A DNA stretch of 64,000 nt from Candidatus Nitrosacidococcus sp. I8 (GTDB lineage Bacteria > Pseudomonadota > Gammaproteobacteria > Nitrosococcales > Nitrosococcaceae), in contig NZ_OX241534.1 in assembly GCF_945836005.1 (NCBI RefSeq), positions 1,536,275 through 1,600,274 of the forward strand, given 5' to 3'. The notes below the pieces were generated by a model. That model was not told the origin of the DNA and did no database searches. It was given only the letters and a program-made list of their open reading frames with translations. This document shows, piece after piece, positions 26,057 through 35,119 of the stretch (the stretch's first letter is position 1; the number at the start of each line of letters is the position of its first letter). A program made the position numbers and the translations under genes.

Positions 26057-26626
26057 TTATTCTTTTGCCCGTTCTACATAACTTCCAGTACGGGTATCTA
26101 TTTTTAACACATCATCAACATTAACAAATAAAGGTACTCTGACTACTGCCCCTGTTTCTAAGGTAGCTGGTTTACTTCCACCTCCAGAGGTATCTCCACG
26201 TAATCCAGGATCGGTTTCAGTTACCTTTAGAATAACAAAATTAGGTGGCTCAACAGATAAAGGTACCCCATCCCATAAAGTCACAGTGCATTCATCCTGT
26301 TCTTTAAGCCACTTTGTTGAATCTCCAACAATTTGAGCATCTGCTGTGTATTGTTCAAAACTTGAAGGGGACATGAAGTGCCAAAGTTCTCCATCATTGT
26401 AAAGATATTGAAGTTGGGTTTCTAAAACATCCGCACCTTCTAGAGTATCCCCAGATTTAAAGGTGCGATCAATAACTCGTCCTGTTTTTAAATTACGTAA
26501 TTTTACCCGATTAAAAGCTTGGCCCTTGCCCGGTTTTACAAATTCATTTTCTAAGACATTATAAGGATCTCCATCCATCATCACCTTAAGTCCAGATTTA
26601 AATTCACTTGTGCTATAAATTGCCAT
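26057..26626 (-). CDS. efp: Translation elongation factor P
   Basis: Rescues ribosomes stalled at polyproline. From ATG 26626 it has 189 residues and begins [19 protein letters not shown]. The modified lysine falls exactly at position 34 in [15 protein letters not shown] Shine-Dalgarno precedes this ATG by a few nt; the longer frame from TTG 26638 starts inside it and is rejected. KOW/OB domains are represented by [14 protein letters not shown] and [14 protein letters not shown]. Its modifying enzymes EpmA (downstream) and EpmB (divergent) flank it, so it is almost certainly beta-lysylated. Confidence 0.96.
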   Translation of the reverse strand: MAIYSTSEFKSGLKVMMDGDPYNVLENEFVKPGKGQAFNRVKLRNLKTGRVIDRTFKSGDTLEGADVLETQLQYLYNDGELWHFMSPSSFEQYTADAQIVGDSTKWLKEQDECTVTLWDGVPLSVEPPNFVILKVTETDPGLRGDTSGGGSKPATLETGAVVRVPLFVNVDDVLKIDTRTGSYVERAKE

Positions 26627-26688
26627 AAGGTTCTCCAAAAAATAACAAGGTTAAAAACTAAATCCCTATCTGGGTTACACTGCCCATT

Positions 26689-27687
26689 ATGATAAAGCAA
26701 TTTTTAGATTCTCCGCAGTCTTGGCAAACAGAGCTTGCTAATGCTATCCATGATCCAAAGGAATTATTAACTTTAATGGAATTGGATCACTATCCTCAAG
26801 AAATAAGCAAATCCATTGAGCATAGATTTCCCTTAAGAGTGCCCCATAGCTATGTTGCTCGAATGAAAAAAGGAGATCCTAATGATCCTTTATTTCTTCA
26901 AGTGTTTCCCTTAGCTATAGAAGATGAAATAGATCCTAATTTTAGTTTAGATCCAGTGGGAGATTTAGCAGCTACCACTGTATCCGGTGTTCTGCAAAAA
27001 TATATAGGCAGAGTACTCTTAATCACTACAGGTGCTTGTGCCATTAATTGCCGCTACTGCTTTCGTCGCCACTTCCCTTATGCTGAGCATCATGCAGTAA
27101 AAAATCATTGGAAGGAGGCACTTCAATATATTGCTCAAGATTCTACCATTAAAGAGGTTATTCTAAGTGGGGGTGATCCTTTAGTACTCTCTGATAATCG
27201 TTTAGCTAATTTAGTACAAAAACTAGAAGAGATCCCTCATGTAAAGCGACTTAGAATTCATACTCGATTGCCTATTGTTCTTCCTGAGCGAATCAATGAA
27301 TCGCTACTTTATTGGTTAGGTAACACCTCTTTACAAAAAATTATGGTGATTCATACCAACCATGCCAATGAAATTGATCAGAATATAGCCTCAGTACTTA
27401 GAAAGCTTTCAGATATAGGATGTTATCTATTTAACCAAACTGTATTGCTACGAAAGATTAATGATGAAGTAGATATTTTAGCGAACTTAAGTGAACGGTT
27501 ATTTGAGGTAGGTGTAATCCCTTATTATCTTCACATGTTAGATAAAGTCCAAGGAGCAGCCCATTTTAAAGTGGATTTAATAAAAGCTCAGAGCTTATAT
27601 AAGAAGCTGCGTACTCAGTTGCCCGGATATTTAGTTCCTTTACTAGTACAGGAGAAAGCGGGTGCACCTAATAAACTACCCTTATAG
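26689..27687 (+). CDS. epmB: EF-P beta-lysylation protein EpmB (lysine 2,3-aminomutase family)
   Basis: Radical-SAM, PLP-dependent enzyme that makes (R)-beta-lysine for EF-P. It has 332 residues. The iron-sulfur Cys cluster is C117-x3-C121-x2-C124 in ACAINCRYCFRRHFPY. The glycine-rich ILSGGDPL follows, and a PLP-binding Lys lies near the C-terminus (QEKAGAPNK). The length and missing C-terminal oligomerisation part separate EpmB from true lysine 2,3-aminomutases. It is divergent from efp with a 62-bp shared promoter region and convergent with the citrate synthase gene. Confidence 0.95.
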   Translation: MIKQFLDSPQSWQTELANAIHDPKELLTLMELDHYPQEISKSIEHRFPLRVPHSYVARMKKGDPNDPLFLQVFPLAIEDEIDPNFSLDPVGDLAATTVSGVLQKYIGRVLLITTGACAINCRYCFRRHFPYAEHHAVKNHWKEALQYIAQDSTIKEVILSGGDPLVLSDNRLANLVQKLEEIPHVKRLRIHTRLPIVLPERINESLLYWLGNTSLQKIMVIHTNHANEIDQNIASVLRKLSDIGCYLFNQTVLLRKINDEVDILANLSERLFEVGVIPYYLHMLDKVQGAAHFKVDLIKAQSLYKKLRTQLPGYLVPLLVQEKAGAPNKLPL

Positions 27688-27697
27688 TAGGCAGTAG

Positions 27698-28855
27698 TTA
27701 GCGCTTATCTAAGGGAGTATAAGATTGTAAAGAGTTGCCAATATAAATTTGGGTAGGGCGGAAAATTCGATTATCAGATCGTTGTTCTAGCCAGTGAGCT
27801 AACCAACCTGCAGATCGAGCAATAGCAAATAAGGGGGTAAATTGAGTAGTAGGAATTCCTAATTCTGTATATAAAATCCCTGAGTAAAAATCTACATTTG
27901 GATAAATATTTTTATGACCCATACGATCAGCCATTTCCTGCTCTAGGGTAAAAGCAATTTCTAAAATTTGGCTTACTTTATCTTCTTTCTGATCAATAAG
28001 TTGTGCGATAAGATCCTGTAGGATCTTAGCTCGAGGGTCTTTAACTTTATAAATTCGGTGACCAAATCCCCAAATTTTCTGCTTTTTTTGTAGCTGCGTA
28101 TCAAGCCATGGAGTCACATTTTTAGGGCTACCAATTTCAGTTAGCATCTTGATAACCTGTTCATTAGCCCCCCCATGAAGTGGGCCTGATAGGGTGCCAA
28201 TCGCTGCAGAAATCACGCTATAGGGATTTGCCAGGGTAGATCCGGTTACTAAAGTAGCGAAGGTAGATGCATTAATCGTATGTTCTGCATGGAGTATGAG
28301 GCAGATATCTAGTATTTTACTAATATGTGAATCAGGCACTTTACCATGAAGCATATAAAGAAAATTCTGAGCAACAGAGAGATCAGATCGAGGAGGGGTA
28401 AAGTCTTGCCCTCTAGTGGCTCGATCCCATAGAGCAGCTATAGTAGGTATCGATCCTATAATCTTAATAGCTATTTCAAAAGCTTCATTATATTGGAGAT
28501 CGTATACACTGTAGTTATTAGAAGATACGCCTAAAGAAGAAACTCCCGTTTGTAAGGCTGCCATAGAAGATCCGCTTTTAGGTAACCCCTCCATAACTTG
28601 CTGTACATAGTAGGGTATAAAATAACTTTTTTTTATTTTAGTTATGAAGCTAGTTAGATTTTTCGCTGTAGGTAATTCTCCGCTTAATAATAAAAAAATT
28701 ACCTCTTCAAAAGTACTATAGCGAGCAAGTTCTTCAATAGGATAACCACGATAGAATAAGGCACCTTGCTTACCATCCATATTTGAAATACTAGATTGAG
28801 TTGCAGGAATCCCTTCCAACCCTGGAGAATAGTTATCCTTTATATCCAATAACAA
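27698..28855 (-). CDS. gltA: Citrate synthase (short type I form)
   Basis: Condenses acetyl-CoA and oxaloacetate. It has 385 residues, the short hexamer-independent type seen in Gram-positives, cyanobacteria and archaea, rather than the ~430-residue NADH-regulated E. coli enzyme. Catalytic landmarks are the first His in LSGPLHGGANEQV, GFGHRIYK, the CoA/citrate-binding DPRA and the catalytic Asp in NVDFYSGIL. The HAEHTINASTFA segment is shared with 2-methylcitrate synthases, so a dual or methylcitrate role cannot be excluded. No prp genes are nearby. The start at 28855 gives MLLDIKDNYSPGLEGIPATQ, a typical N-terminus. Confidence 0.88.
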   Translation of the reverse strand: MLLDIKDNYSPGLEGIPATQSSISNMDGKQGALFYRGYPIEELARYSTFEEVIFLLLSGELPTAKNLTSFITKIKKSYFIPYYVQQVMEGLPKSGSSMAALQTGVSSLGVSSNNYSVYDLQYNEAFEIAIKIIGSIPTIAALWDRATRGQDFTPPRSDLSVAQNFLYMLHGKVPDSHISKILDICLILHAEHTINASTFATLVTGSTLANPYSVISAAIGTLSGPLHGGANEQVIKMLTEIGSPKNVTPWLDTQLQKKQKIWGFGHRIYKVKDPRAKILQDLIAQLIDQKEDKVSQILEIAFTLEQEMADRMGHKNIYPNVDFYSGILYTELGIPTTQFTPLFAIARSAGWLAHWLEQRSDNRIFRPTQIYIGNSLQSYTPLDKR

Positions 28856-28924
28856 GCACTCCCATTTTTAAATGATTAAAAATAGCTAAAATTTATAAAA
28901 AGTTTGATTAAACCTTAGTTACAG

Positions 28925-29893
28925 TTACTTAACTGTTTCCCCTGCTGCTTGCATATCTGCATGATAAGAGGAGCGTACCATAGGACCACTTGCTACTCGA
29001 CTAAATCCCATTGCTCTGGCTTTCTTCCCTAGCTCATGGAATTCTTCTGGTGTGACAAATCGTTGTACAGCTAAGTGATAACGGCTGGGTTGTAAGTATT
29101 GGCCTATAGTGATCATATCACACTGATGATCCCTTAAATCCTTCATTACTTGTACTACTTCCTCTAAATCTTCCCCTAATCCAAGCATGATTCCAGATTT
29201 TGTTGGAATATTAGGGTGGGCTTCCTTGAAACGTGCAAGCAATTGCAAGGACCATAAATAATCTGCCCCTGGCCGCACTGCTTTATAAAGCCGAGGAATA
29301 GTTTCTAAATTATGGTTAAAAATATCGGGAGGATCTGGAATTAGAGCAGCAAGAGCTTTATCCATACGCCCCCTAAAATCGGGTACTAAGGTTTCAATCA
29401 GGGTATTAGGGGTGTAAGTGCGTAGCGCACGAATACATGCGGCAAAATGAGCTCCCCCACCATCTCGCAAGTCATCCCGATCTACCGAGGTCACTACCAC
29501 ATGACGCAATTTCATTGCCTGCACTGCTTTAGCTAAGTGTTCAGGCTCTTCAACATCTAAGGGATCAGGTCGACCGTGGGCAACATCACAAAAAGGGCAG
29601 CGACGAGTACAAATATCCCCCATAATGAGGAACGTAGCTGTTCCGTGACCAAAACATTCTCCTAAATTAGGACATGAGGCTTCTTCACATACCGTGTGTA
29701 ATTGGTGCTCCCGAAGTAATTTCTTTATTCTAGTTACTTCTGGACTAATAGGTGCTTTAGCCCTAATCCAACTGGGTTTAGGCTGTCGCTGTGTTGTAGG
29801 TTCAATTTTAATGGGGATACGTGCAACTTTAGAAGCACCTTTTAAACTCTGTATATCCCGTATTGTTTCTTCTGAAGGAGAATGATTACTCAT
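28925..29893 (-). CDS. lipA: Lipoyl synthase
   Basis: Radical-SAM enzyme that inserts two sulfurs into protein-bound octanoate. It has 322 residues. The auxiliary cluster Cys are in [13 protein letters not shown], and the radical-SAM cluster is in [10 protein letters not shown]. The C-terminal Arg-Ser-Ser-Tyr motif that donates the serine ligand to the auxiliary cluster is visible as [22 protein letters not shown] is another hallmark. It is encoded 9 bp after lipB in the same direction; octanoate transferred by LipB is its substrate. Confidence 0.97.
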   Translation of the reverse strand: MSNHSPSEETIRDIQSLKGASKVARIPIKIEPTTQRQPKPSWIRAKAPISPEVTRIKKLLREHQLHTVCEEASCPNLGECFGHGTATFLIMGDICTRRCPFCDVAHGRPDPLDVEEPEHLAKAVQAMKLRHVVVTSVDRDDLRDGGGAHFAACIRALRTYTPNTLIETLVPDFRGRMDKALAALIPDPPDIFNHNLETIPRLYKAVRPGADYLWSLQLLARFKEAHPNIPTKSGIMLGLGEDLEEVVQVMKDLRDHQCDMITIGQYLQPSRYHLAVQRFVTPEEFHELGKKARAMGFSRVASGPMVRSSYHADMQAAGETVK

Positions 29894-29902
29894 TTGAAAA
29901 CT

Positions 29903-30532
29903 CTATTTACTTTCTAGCTGTTTGGCTAAGTTTTTAGCGAGATCTAACCCAACTTCTTCTGGATTTAAATTTACGCTCAAACTTTTTAAGTCCGTAACTT
30001 CCAATCCAGGGTAGCCACAAGGATCGATATAGGAAAATGGTGAAAGATCCATGGCTACATTCATACTTAACCCATGGTAGGCATACCCTTTTCGTACCCG
30101 TAACCCAAGGGAGGCAATTTTTTTATTATCTACATAGACTCCAGGTGCGTTTATTTTAGGTTCTCCATAAAGATCAACTGATTGTAATAAACTAATTACC
30201 GACTGTTCTAGCATCTTTACTAATACTTTGATTCCTAGCTCTCTTCGTTTTAAATCGAGCAGGGTATAGAGGATGATTTGTCCAGGACCATGGTAGGTGA
30301 CTTGACCTCCCCGATCACAATGAACCACTGGAATACCTCTTGTATCTCGTATATAAAGAATTTTACCATTAAGTCCTAAAGTAAATATAGGCGGATGCTC
30401 TACTATCCATAACTCATCAGGGGTGTCTATAGTTCTAGACTTGGTAAAATTCTGCATTGCGTGCCATATTTGAGTGTATTCTTGGCAACCTAATGTTTTT
30501 ATTTTTATGCTACGGGATTGACTGATTATCAA
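29903..30532 (-). CDS. lipB: Octanoyl-ACP:protein N-octanoyltransferase
   Basis: Transfers octanoate from acyl carrier protein to lipoyl domains. It has 209 residues. Family motifs are DRGGQVTYHGPGQIILYTLL, GVYVDNKKIASLGLRVRKG, YHGLSMNV, and the catalytic Cys in DPCGYPGLEVTDL. It precedes lipA by 9 bp and follows the D-amino acid transaminase gene by 2 bp, so a tight operon is likely. In many relatives a ybeD gene occupies this slot upstream of lipB; here it is replaced. Confidence 0.96.
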   Translation of the reverse strand: MIISQSRSIKIKTLGCQEYTQIWHAMQNFTKSRTIDTPDELWIVEHPPIFTLGLNGKILYIRDTRGIPVVHCDRGGQVTYHGPGQIILYTLLDLKRRELGIKVLVKMLEQSVISLLQSVDLYGEPKINAPGVYVDNKKIASLGLRVRKGYAYHGLSMNVAMDLSPFSYIDPCGYPGLEVTDLKSLSVNLNPEEVGLDLAKNLAKQLESK

Positions 30533-30534
30533 CG

Positions 30535-31401
30535 CTAGCTCTGATACATTCCTAGACGTATTTTTTCTTTATAGGCTTGATAATGATGATTAAGTTGTTG
30601 CCACTTAATTCCGGGTTTTCCAGTACCTACTGGAGCTCCATTTAATGTAGTCACTGGTAAAATCTCTCGGGTTGAGCTAGTCAGCCAAATTTCATCTGCA
30701 TGGTGTAAATCATGAGTAGAAATTTTAGCCTCTTCACAAGAAATATTTGCCTCTCTTGCGAGTTCCAGCACCAAATCCCGAGTAATACCGGAGAGTAATT
30801 CAGAGCTTACCGGTGGTGTTCTTAGTTGCTCGTCTGTGACAATAAATACATTACTTGCTGCTCCTTCAGTAACTTGATCATCTTTTAATAAAATCGCTTC
30901 CTGCATTCCAGTAGCTACTGCTTCTTGGCGTAACAATACATTAGCTAATAATGCGATAGATTTAATATGGCACCATTGCCAGCGAATATCTTCTAAAGTA
31001 ATTGTACTGATACCCTTCTGTAGCCAATGCTCTGGAACAGATTTAATGGGGTTACTCATGGCAAACACAGTAGGTTGAATGTCCTTAGGAAAAGCGTGAT
31101 CCCGTGGTGCAACACCTCGAGTAATTTGCAAATAAACTGCTTGATCTAGTCCTTCATTTTGTAAAATAAGTTGCTGTAAAATAGATTGCCATTGATCTAA
31201 GGACATAGGATTTTCTAAATGAATACCTTGTAAGCTATGCTCAAGCCGATCTAAATGAGCGTGCAGTCGAAAAAAATGTTTTCCATAAGCTGGAATAACC
31301 TCATAAATTCCATCAGCAAGTAAAAATCCTCGATCCAATACAGAAACTTTAGCCTCTGTTAAAGGCAGGAATGCTCCATTAAGATAGACAATCGGCATCA
31401 A
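30535..31401 (-). CDS. dat: D-amino acid aminotransferase (class IV PLP enzyme)
   Basis: PLP-dependent transaminase of the BcaT/Dat fold, 288 residues. It begins YLNGAFLPLTEAKVSVLDRG, and the PLP Lys is in WCHIKSIALLANVLLRQEA. EGAASNVFIV and LSGITRDLVLELA are the cofactor-phosphate motifs. The absence of branched-chain-specific features and the DRGFLLADGIYEVI pattern favour D-alanine/D-glutamate transamination. It lies between dacA (4-bp overlap with its end) and lipB, among peptidoglycan genes, which fits a D-amino acid role. 4-amino-4-deoxychorismate lyase is the main alternative in this fold. Confidence 0.83.
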   Translation of the reverse strand: MMPIVYLNGAFLPLTEAKVSVLDRGFLLADGIYEVIPAYGKHFFRLHAHLDRLEHSLQGIHLENPMSLDQWQSILQQLILQNEGLDQAVYLQITRGVAPRDHAFPKDIQPTVFAMSNPIKSVPEHWLQKGISTITLEDIRWQWCHIKSIALLANVLLRQEAVATGMQEAILLKDDQVTEGAASNVFIVTDEQLRTPPVSSELLSGITRDLVLELAREANISCEEAKISTHDLHHADEIWLTSSTREILPVTTLNGAPVGTGKPGIKWQQLNHHYQAYKEKIRLGMYQS

Positions 31402-32567
31402 GGTGTTTCTTTAGAAAAGAGAGACGAAACCCAGTCAGACATTTTTTGCCATCGATTTCCTTCTGGGATAGCGGTTAATGCTATTAAAGGTTTTTCAAGA
31501 ATTGGGTCGCCTTTAAATTTAACAGTAATTGCTCCTAGCTCTTCTCCTTTTTTTATAGGTGCAATAATAGGGTTTGTCACTTGAATCGCTGAGGATAATT
31601 TTTTCCATTGTCCCCGGGGAAGTACTACTGCTAAATCATGAGCAACCCCTAATGATATTTCCTTTTCAGCACCTCTACGTACTGAGGTGTTAGTAATAGG
31701 CTCTAGAGCACTATAAATATTATTAGTTTCATAGAAACGAAATCCATAATTTAATAGGGCAAGTGCCTCATTGGCACGTGATTGTGGGCTTTTCGATCTC
31801 ATAATTACAGAAATTAATCGCATATCTTCTCTCTTTGCTGAGGAGACCAAGCAATAGCCTGCTGCCTTAGTGTATCCTGTTTTAAGACCATCCACGCTAG
31901 GATCTCTTTTTAAAAGAGTATCTCGATTATATTGAGCAATACCATTATAGGTAAAACTCTCTTGAGAGAACCAACCATAGTATTCAGGAAAATCCTGAAT
32001 AATGGCTCGTGCTAGAGTAGAGATATCTCGTGCAGTCGCATAATGATTATCACTAGGCAATCCTGTACTGTTCATAAAGTGAGATCCAGTCATACCTAGT
32101 TTTTGTGCTTGTTGATTCATTATGGCAGCAAATACTTCTTCTGTACCTGCAATATGCTCTGCTAGGGCAACACTAGCATCATTACCTGATTGAATCACCA
32201 TGCCTTTAATCAATATTTCTACAGGTATCTGGGTATTAACTTCGATAAAAGTACGCGATCCCCCCGTTCTCCAAGCATGTTCGCTAATAAGTACTTGATC
32301 TTCTAAGTGGAGGTTACCCCGTTTAAGTTCACTAAATACTATATAAGCGGTCATTAGCTTTGTGATACTAGCAGGAGCAACTCTCTGATCTGCTTGAGAT
32401 TCTGCAATAATTTGCCCCGTTTTAAAATCCTCTAAGACATAGGATCTAGCACTTATAGAGGGAGGATCTGGAACAGGTATTATCGTCTCTCCAAAAGCAA
32501 TTGTATTTGCAAAGAGCAAGAAAAAAACATGCCAAATAAAGAAGTGGTGTAATTTCATCTTTACCAA
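31398..32567 (-). CDS. dacA: D-alanyl-D-alanine carboxypeptidase (PBP5/6 family)
   Basis: Periplasmic low-molecular-mass penicillin-binding protein that trims pentapeptides. It has 389 residues with a signal peptide ending near FANTIAFGE. The three active-site motifs are SITK in APASITKLMTAY, SGN in VIQSGNDASVALA, and KTG in VDGLKTGYTKAAGYC. A C-terminal beta-rich domain ends in an amphipathic tail (NRWQKMSDWVSSLFSK), the membrane anchor of PBP5-type enzymes. It is part of the mltB-rlpA-rlpA-dacA run. Confidence 0.95.
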   Translation of the reverse strand: MVKMKLHHFFIWHVFFLLFANTIAFGETIIPVPDPPSISARSYVLEDFKTGQIIAESQADQRVAPASITKLMTAYIVFSELKRGNLHLEDQVLISEHAWRTGGSRTFIEVNTQIPVEILIKGMVIQSGNDASVALAEHIAGTEEVFAAIMNQQAQKLGMTGSHFMNSTGLPSDNHYATARDISTLARAIIQDFPEYYGWFSQESFTYNGIAQYNRDTLLKRDPSVDGLKTGYTKAAGYCLVSSAKREDMRLISVIMRSKSPQSRANEALALLNYGFRFYETNNIYSALEPITNTSVRRGAEKEISLGVAHDLAVVLPRGQWKKLSSAIQVTNPIIAPIKKGEELGAITVKFKGDPILEKPLIALTAIPEGNRWQKMSDWVSSLFSKETP

Positions 32568-32645
32568 TCAAGTCACCAATTAAATTTTGAAACCAATACT
32601 ATATAGGTAACACAAAATACGAGAATTTAACAAATAAATACTTAA

Positions 32646-33044
32646 TTATTTTAGGTTGATAGATTCTACTTTAACCGGATCTAATCCAGATTTATTTAAA
32701 CCAATTTTTTCGGCTGCAGCACGGGAGAGATCGATAATTCGTTCTCCATGGAATCCTCCCCGATCATTGATTTTAACAATGACCTGCTGATCGTTTTTTA
32801 AATTAGTGACTAACACATAGCATCCAAAAGGCAGGGTGCGATGAGCTGCAGTCATCTGATTTTCATCAAAAATCTCTCCGCTTGCAGTAGGGCGACCTTG
32901 AAATTTACCGCCATACCAAGAAGCTACTCCCTTCTCTTGATACCCTAGACATTTTTGCTTAGGTGATTCTTTTTTACCAAAAGCAGTATTAGTTGCTATC
33001 AACAATAGCCCGCAATATATTAAAAATAAACGATGTAATTTCAT
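32646..33044 (-). CDS. Second, short RlpA-like protein (double-psi beta-barrel only)
   Basis: 132 residues: a cleavable signal peptide (ending near TNTAFGK) followed by only the RlpA double-psi beta-barrel. The conserved elements are present: GVASWYGGKFQGRPTASGE, MTAAHRTLPFGCYVLVTNL and VKINDRGGFHGERIIDLS. There is no lipobox and no SPOR domain, unlike the full RlpA encoded just upstream (33051-33851, 6 bp). It looks like a duplicate reduced to the catalytic-type domain. It may be a soluble denuded-glycan transglycosylase or an inactive accessory; the key Glu (TASGE), His (AAH) and Asp (NDRG) are all kept, so activity is plausible. Confidence 0.85.
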   Translation of the reverse strand: MKLHRLFLIYCGLLLIATNTAFGKKESPKQKCLGYQEKGVASWYGGKFQGRPTASGEIFDENQMTAAHRTLPFGCYVLVTNLKNDQQVIVKINDRGGFHGERIIDLSRAAAEKIGLNKSGLDPVKVESINLK

Positions 33045-33050
33045 TCTTAC

Positions 33051-33851
33051 TTATTGAATAATGACATAGTCAGAAAAACCCATACTCGGGAGTTCTTGAA
33101 TTAAATTGTGAAATATTTTCTCGTCAGAGATGGGGCCAATCCGCACTTGATGGAGCAGTGCTTGCTGCTGTAGAGCAGAATTAATTTCTACCGGAAATTG
33201 AATAGTAGTCTGTACTTTTTTTTGTAACTCAGTAGCAGCACTTCGATTTTGAAAAGATCCCACTTGAATATAAAAATTTTTAGAAGCTGGCTTTTTCTTA
33301 TCTACAGTTTCGAGTGTTATTGCTCGCACTTCAACTGGGCCAGTTCCAGGATTTACTAAATCAAGCTTTAAAGCTGCGGTATAGGAGAGATCAATAACAC
33401 GATTATTGTAAAAAGGGCCTCGATCATTAATTTTTACGACAACCTGGCGACCATTATTTAAGTTTGTAACTAGCACGTAACATTCAAAAGGCAAACTACG
33501 ATGAGCTGCCGTCATACCATACATATTATAGGTTTCTCCATTAGCTGTGGTACGACCATGAAATGTACCACCATACCAAGAAGCAGTACCTGCTTCCTCA
33601 AATCCTAAGCAATTTTTAAATGTATAGTAGCGGTGCCCATCTATCTCATAAGAGGAAGCAATCTCTTTATCAAACTTTACTTTTGACTTAGGAGGATGAA
33701 TCAATTCAGAATTATTATCTTCGTTATAAGCAGGTCTGTAAGGGGGAATATATTTTCTATTATATTGATTAATTAGATTAGGATTGCTACAGGAAACCAC
33801 TGAGAGGATAGATAGAAATAATGAAAAAATAACAAGCGTACTATATTTCAT
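33051..33851 (-). CDS. rlpA: Septal ring lytic transglycosylase RlpA (lipoprotein with SPOR domain)
   Basis: Outer-membrane lipoprotein of 266 residues. A signal with lipobox VVSC (SILSVVSCSNPN) is followed by a spacer. The double-psi beta-barrel comes next (GTASWYGGTFHGRTTANGE, MTAAHRSLPFECYVLVTNLN, VKINDRGPFYNNRVIDLSY). A C-terminal SPOR domain (NFYIQVGSFQNRSAATELQ) binds peptidoglycan strands without stem peptides at the division septum. Neighbours are mltB upstream (21 bp) and the short RlpA copy and dacA downstream, a peptidoglycan-remodelling operon. Confidence 0.94.
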   Translation of the reverse strand: MKYSTLVIFSLFLSILSVVSCSNPNLINQYNRKYIPPYRPAYNEDNNSELIHPPKSKVKFDKEIASSYEIDGHRYYTFKNCLGFEEAGTASWYGGTFHGRTTANGETYNMYGMTAAHRSLPFECYVLVTNLNNGRQVVVKINDRGPFYNNRVIDLSYTAALKLDLVNPGTGPVEVRAITLETVDKKKPASKNFYIQVGSFQNRSAATELQKKVQTTIQFPVEINSALQQQALLHQVRIGPISDEKIFHNLIQELPSMGFSDYVIIQ

Positions 33852-33872
33852 ACACTAATAAAAAAATAGTGT

Positions 33873-34862
33873 TTATTCCTGCTGTACTTGTTGCTTTATC
33901 TCCTCTGCAAGTTGATAAACGGCAGTAGCGTAAAAAAGACTTGGATTATATCGGGTAATCGCATAAAAATTATAAAATCCTAGGAGGACCTGAGTTTGTT
34001 TTAGCCCCTCAAGTTCAAATACAGCAACTAATTTATCTTTAAAAGTAGGTTGTAGTCCTGGAATTTTAATCCCTTGTCTTATTAGATCCTGTAGAGGAAT
34101 AGAAGGCTTCAACCCTTGATGTAGCCATGGCTGATAATCCACGTTGCCTGGATTTATCATTTGCGCAATAGGAGTCCCAGCCTGCCATCCTCCCTTTTGT
34201 TTTAAAAAATTAGCTACACTACCAATAGCATCGGTTGAATTTCCCCAAATATCCCTTCTACCATCCTGATCAAAATCTACTGCATAACTCCGAAAACTAT
34301 CTGGCATAAACTGAATGTACCCCATAGCGCCCGCATAAGATCCCATAAACCAATAAGGATCTCTTTTTTCCTCTCGAGTTAATAATAAAAACTCTTCCAA
34401 CTGCTGGCGAAAAAATTTACCCCTTGAAGGGTAGTGAAACCCTAGCGTAAATAGAGAATCAAAAACATGATATTTACCTGCGTTGCTTCCATAACTACTC
34501 TCTATACCGATAATTGCAGTAATAATTTCTGCAGGAACGCCAAATTTTTGCTGTGCTCTGGATAGAATATCTCGATTCATTCTCCAAAAACTTATACCAT
34601 CCTTAATACGCTTAGGAGTCACTAAAATACTACGATACTCGCTCCAAGGCTTACTTTTTTCTGCTGGCTTTGAGATAAGTCGTAATATATTTTCATTAAT
34701 TTTTGCCTTTTCAAATAATTGATCTAATTCAGATTCGTCAAACTGATATCGCTTTACCATATGATGAATGAATTGAGTTACCTCAACTGAGCTATTCTCA
34801 GCAGTAACTGTAGTCGTAATGAATAAGGCAAAAAATAAAACAAAAAAAATATATTTATTCAT
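33873..34862 (-). CDS. mltB: Membrane-bound lytic murein transglycosylase B
   Basis: Cleaves glycan strands with 1,6-anhydro product. It has 329 residues with a signal peptide (FVLFFALFITTTVTA). The catalytic Glu sits in ITAIIGIESSYGSNAGKYHV, and the family motifs SYAGAMGYIQFMPDSF, DFDQDGRRDIWGN and VANFLKQKGGW follow. I see no lipobox Cys, so it may be periplasmic rather than lipid-anchored. It is the first gene of the peptidoglycan-lipoate run and is divergent from gatC across 257 bp. Confidence 0.94.
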   Translation of the reverse strand: MNKYIFFVLFFALFITTTVTAENSSVEVTQFIHHMVKRYQFDESELDQLFEKAKINENILRLISKPAEKSKPWSEYRSILVTPKRIKDGISFWRMNRDILSRAQQKFGVPAEIITAIIGIESSYGSNAGKYHVFDSLFTLGFHYPSRGKFFRQQLEEFLLLTREEKRDPYWFMGSYAGAMGYIQFMPDSFRSYAVDFDQDGRRDIWGNSTDAIGSVANFLKQKGGWQAGTPIAQMINPGNVDYQPWLHQGLKPSIPLQDLIRQGIKIPGLQPTFKDKLVAVFELEGLKQTQVLLGFYNFYAITRYNPSLFYATAVYQLAEEIKQQVQQE

Positions 34863-34956
34863 TAAAAAATTAATGTAGTAATTTTAGATATTGTATTAGT
34901 AGTTCTATATTCTAGACGAATAATAGTACTTTTACTTAGTTATAACCGTTAACTTA

Positions 34957-34977
34957 GATTTTAGCTTAATGCTAAAA
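34957..34977. repeat. 8-bp inverted repeat in the mltB-gatC divergent region
   Basis: ATTTTAGC (34957-34964) and GCTAAAAT (34970-34977) form a perfect palindrome with a 5-bp centre TTAAT. It lies about 95 bp upstream of the mltB ATG and 145 bp upstream of gatC. It could be an operator or a leader hairpin. The region is very AT-rich, so chance cannot be excluded. Confidence 0.3.
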
Positions 34978-35119
34978 TAATATACTATTTAGAGTAGTTT
35001 AAACTTTTGTGTAATTCATGCTCTAGAAAACGTAAAGACACTTGTTTTTTACCTTTAGTTCTAAGTTATATTTACTTTAAGAAGTGATTTGCTAATTCAA
35101 ATTTGAAATTAAGAAAGTC

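Noticed and set aside
26627-26638. TTG start giving EF-P four extra residues
   Set aside because: The TTG lies in the Shine-Dalgarno of the ATG at 26626, and only the shorter form puts the modified Lys at position 34.
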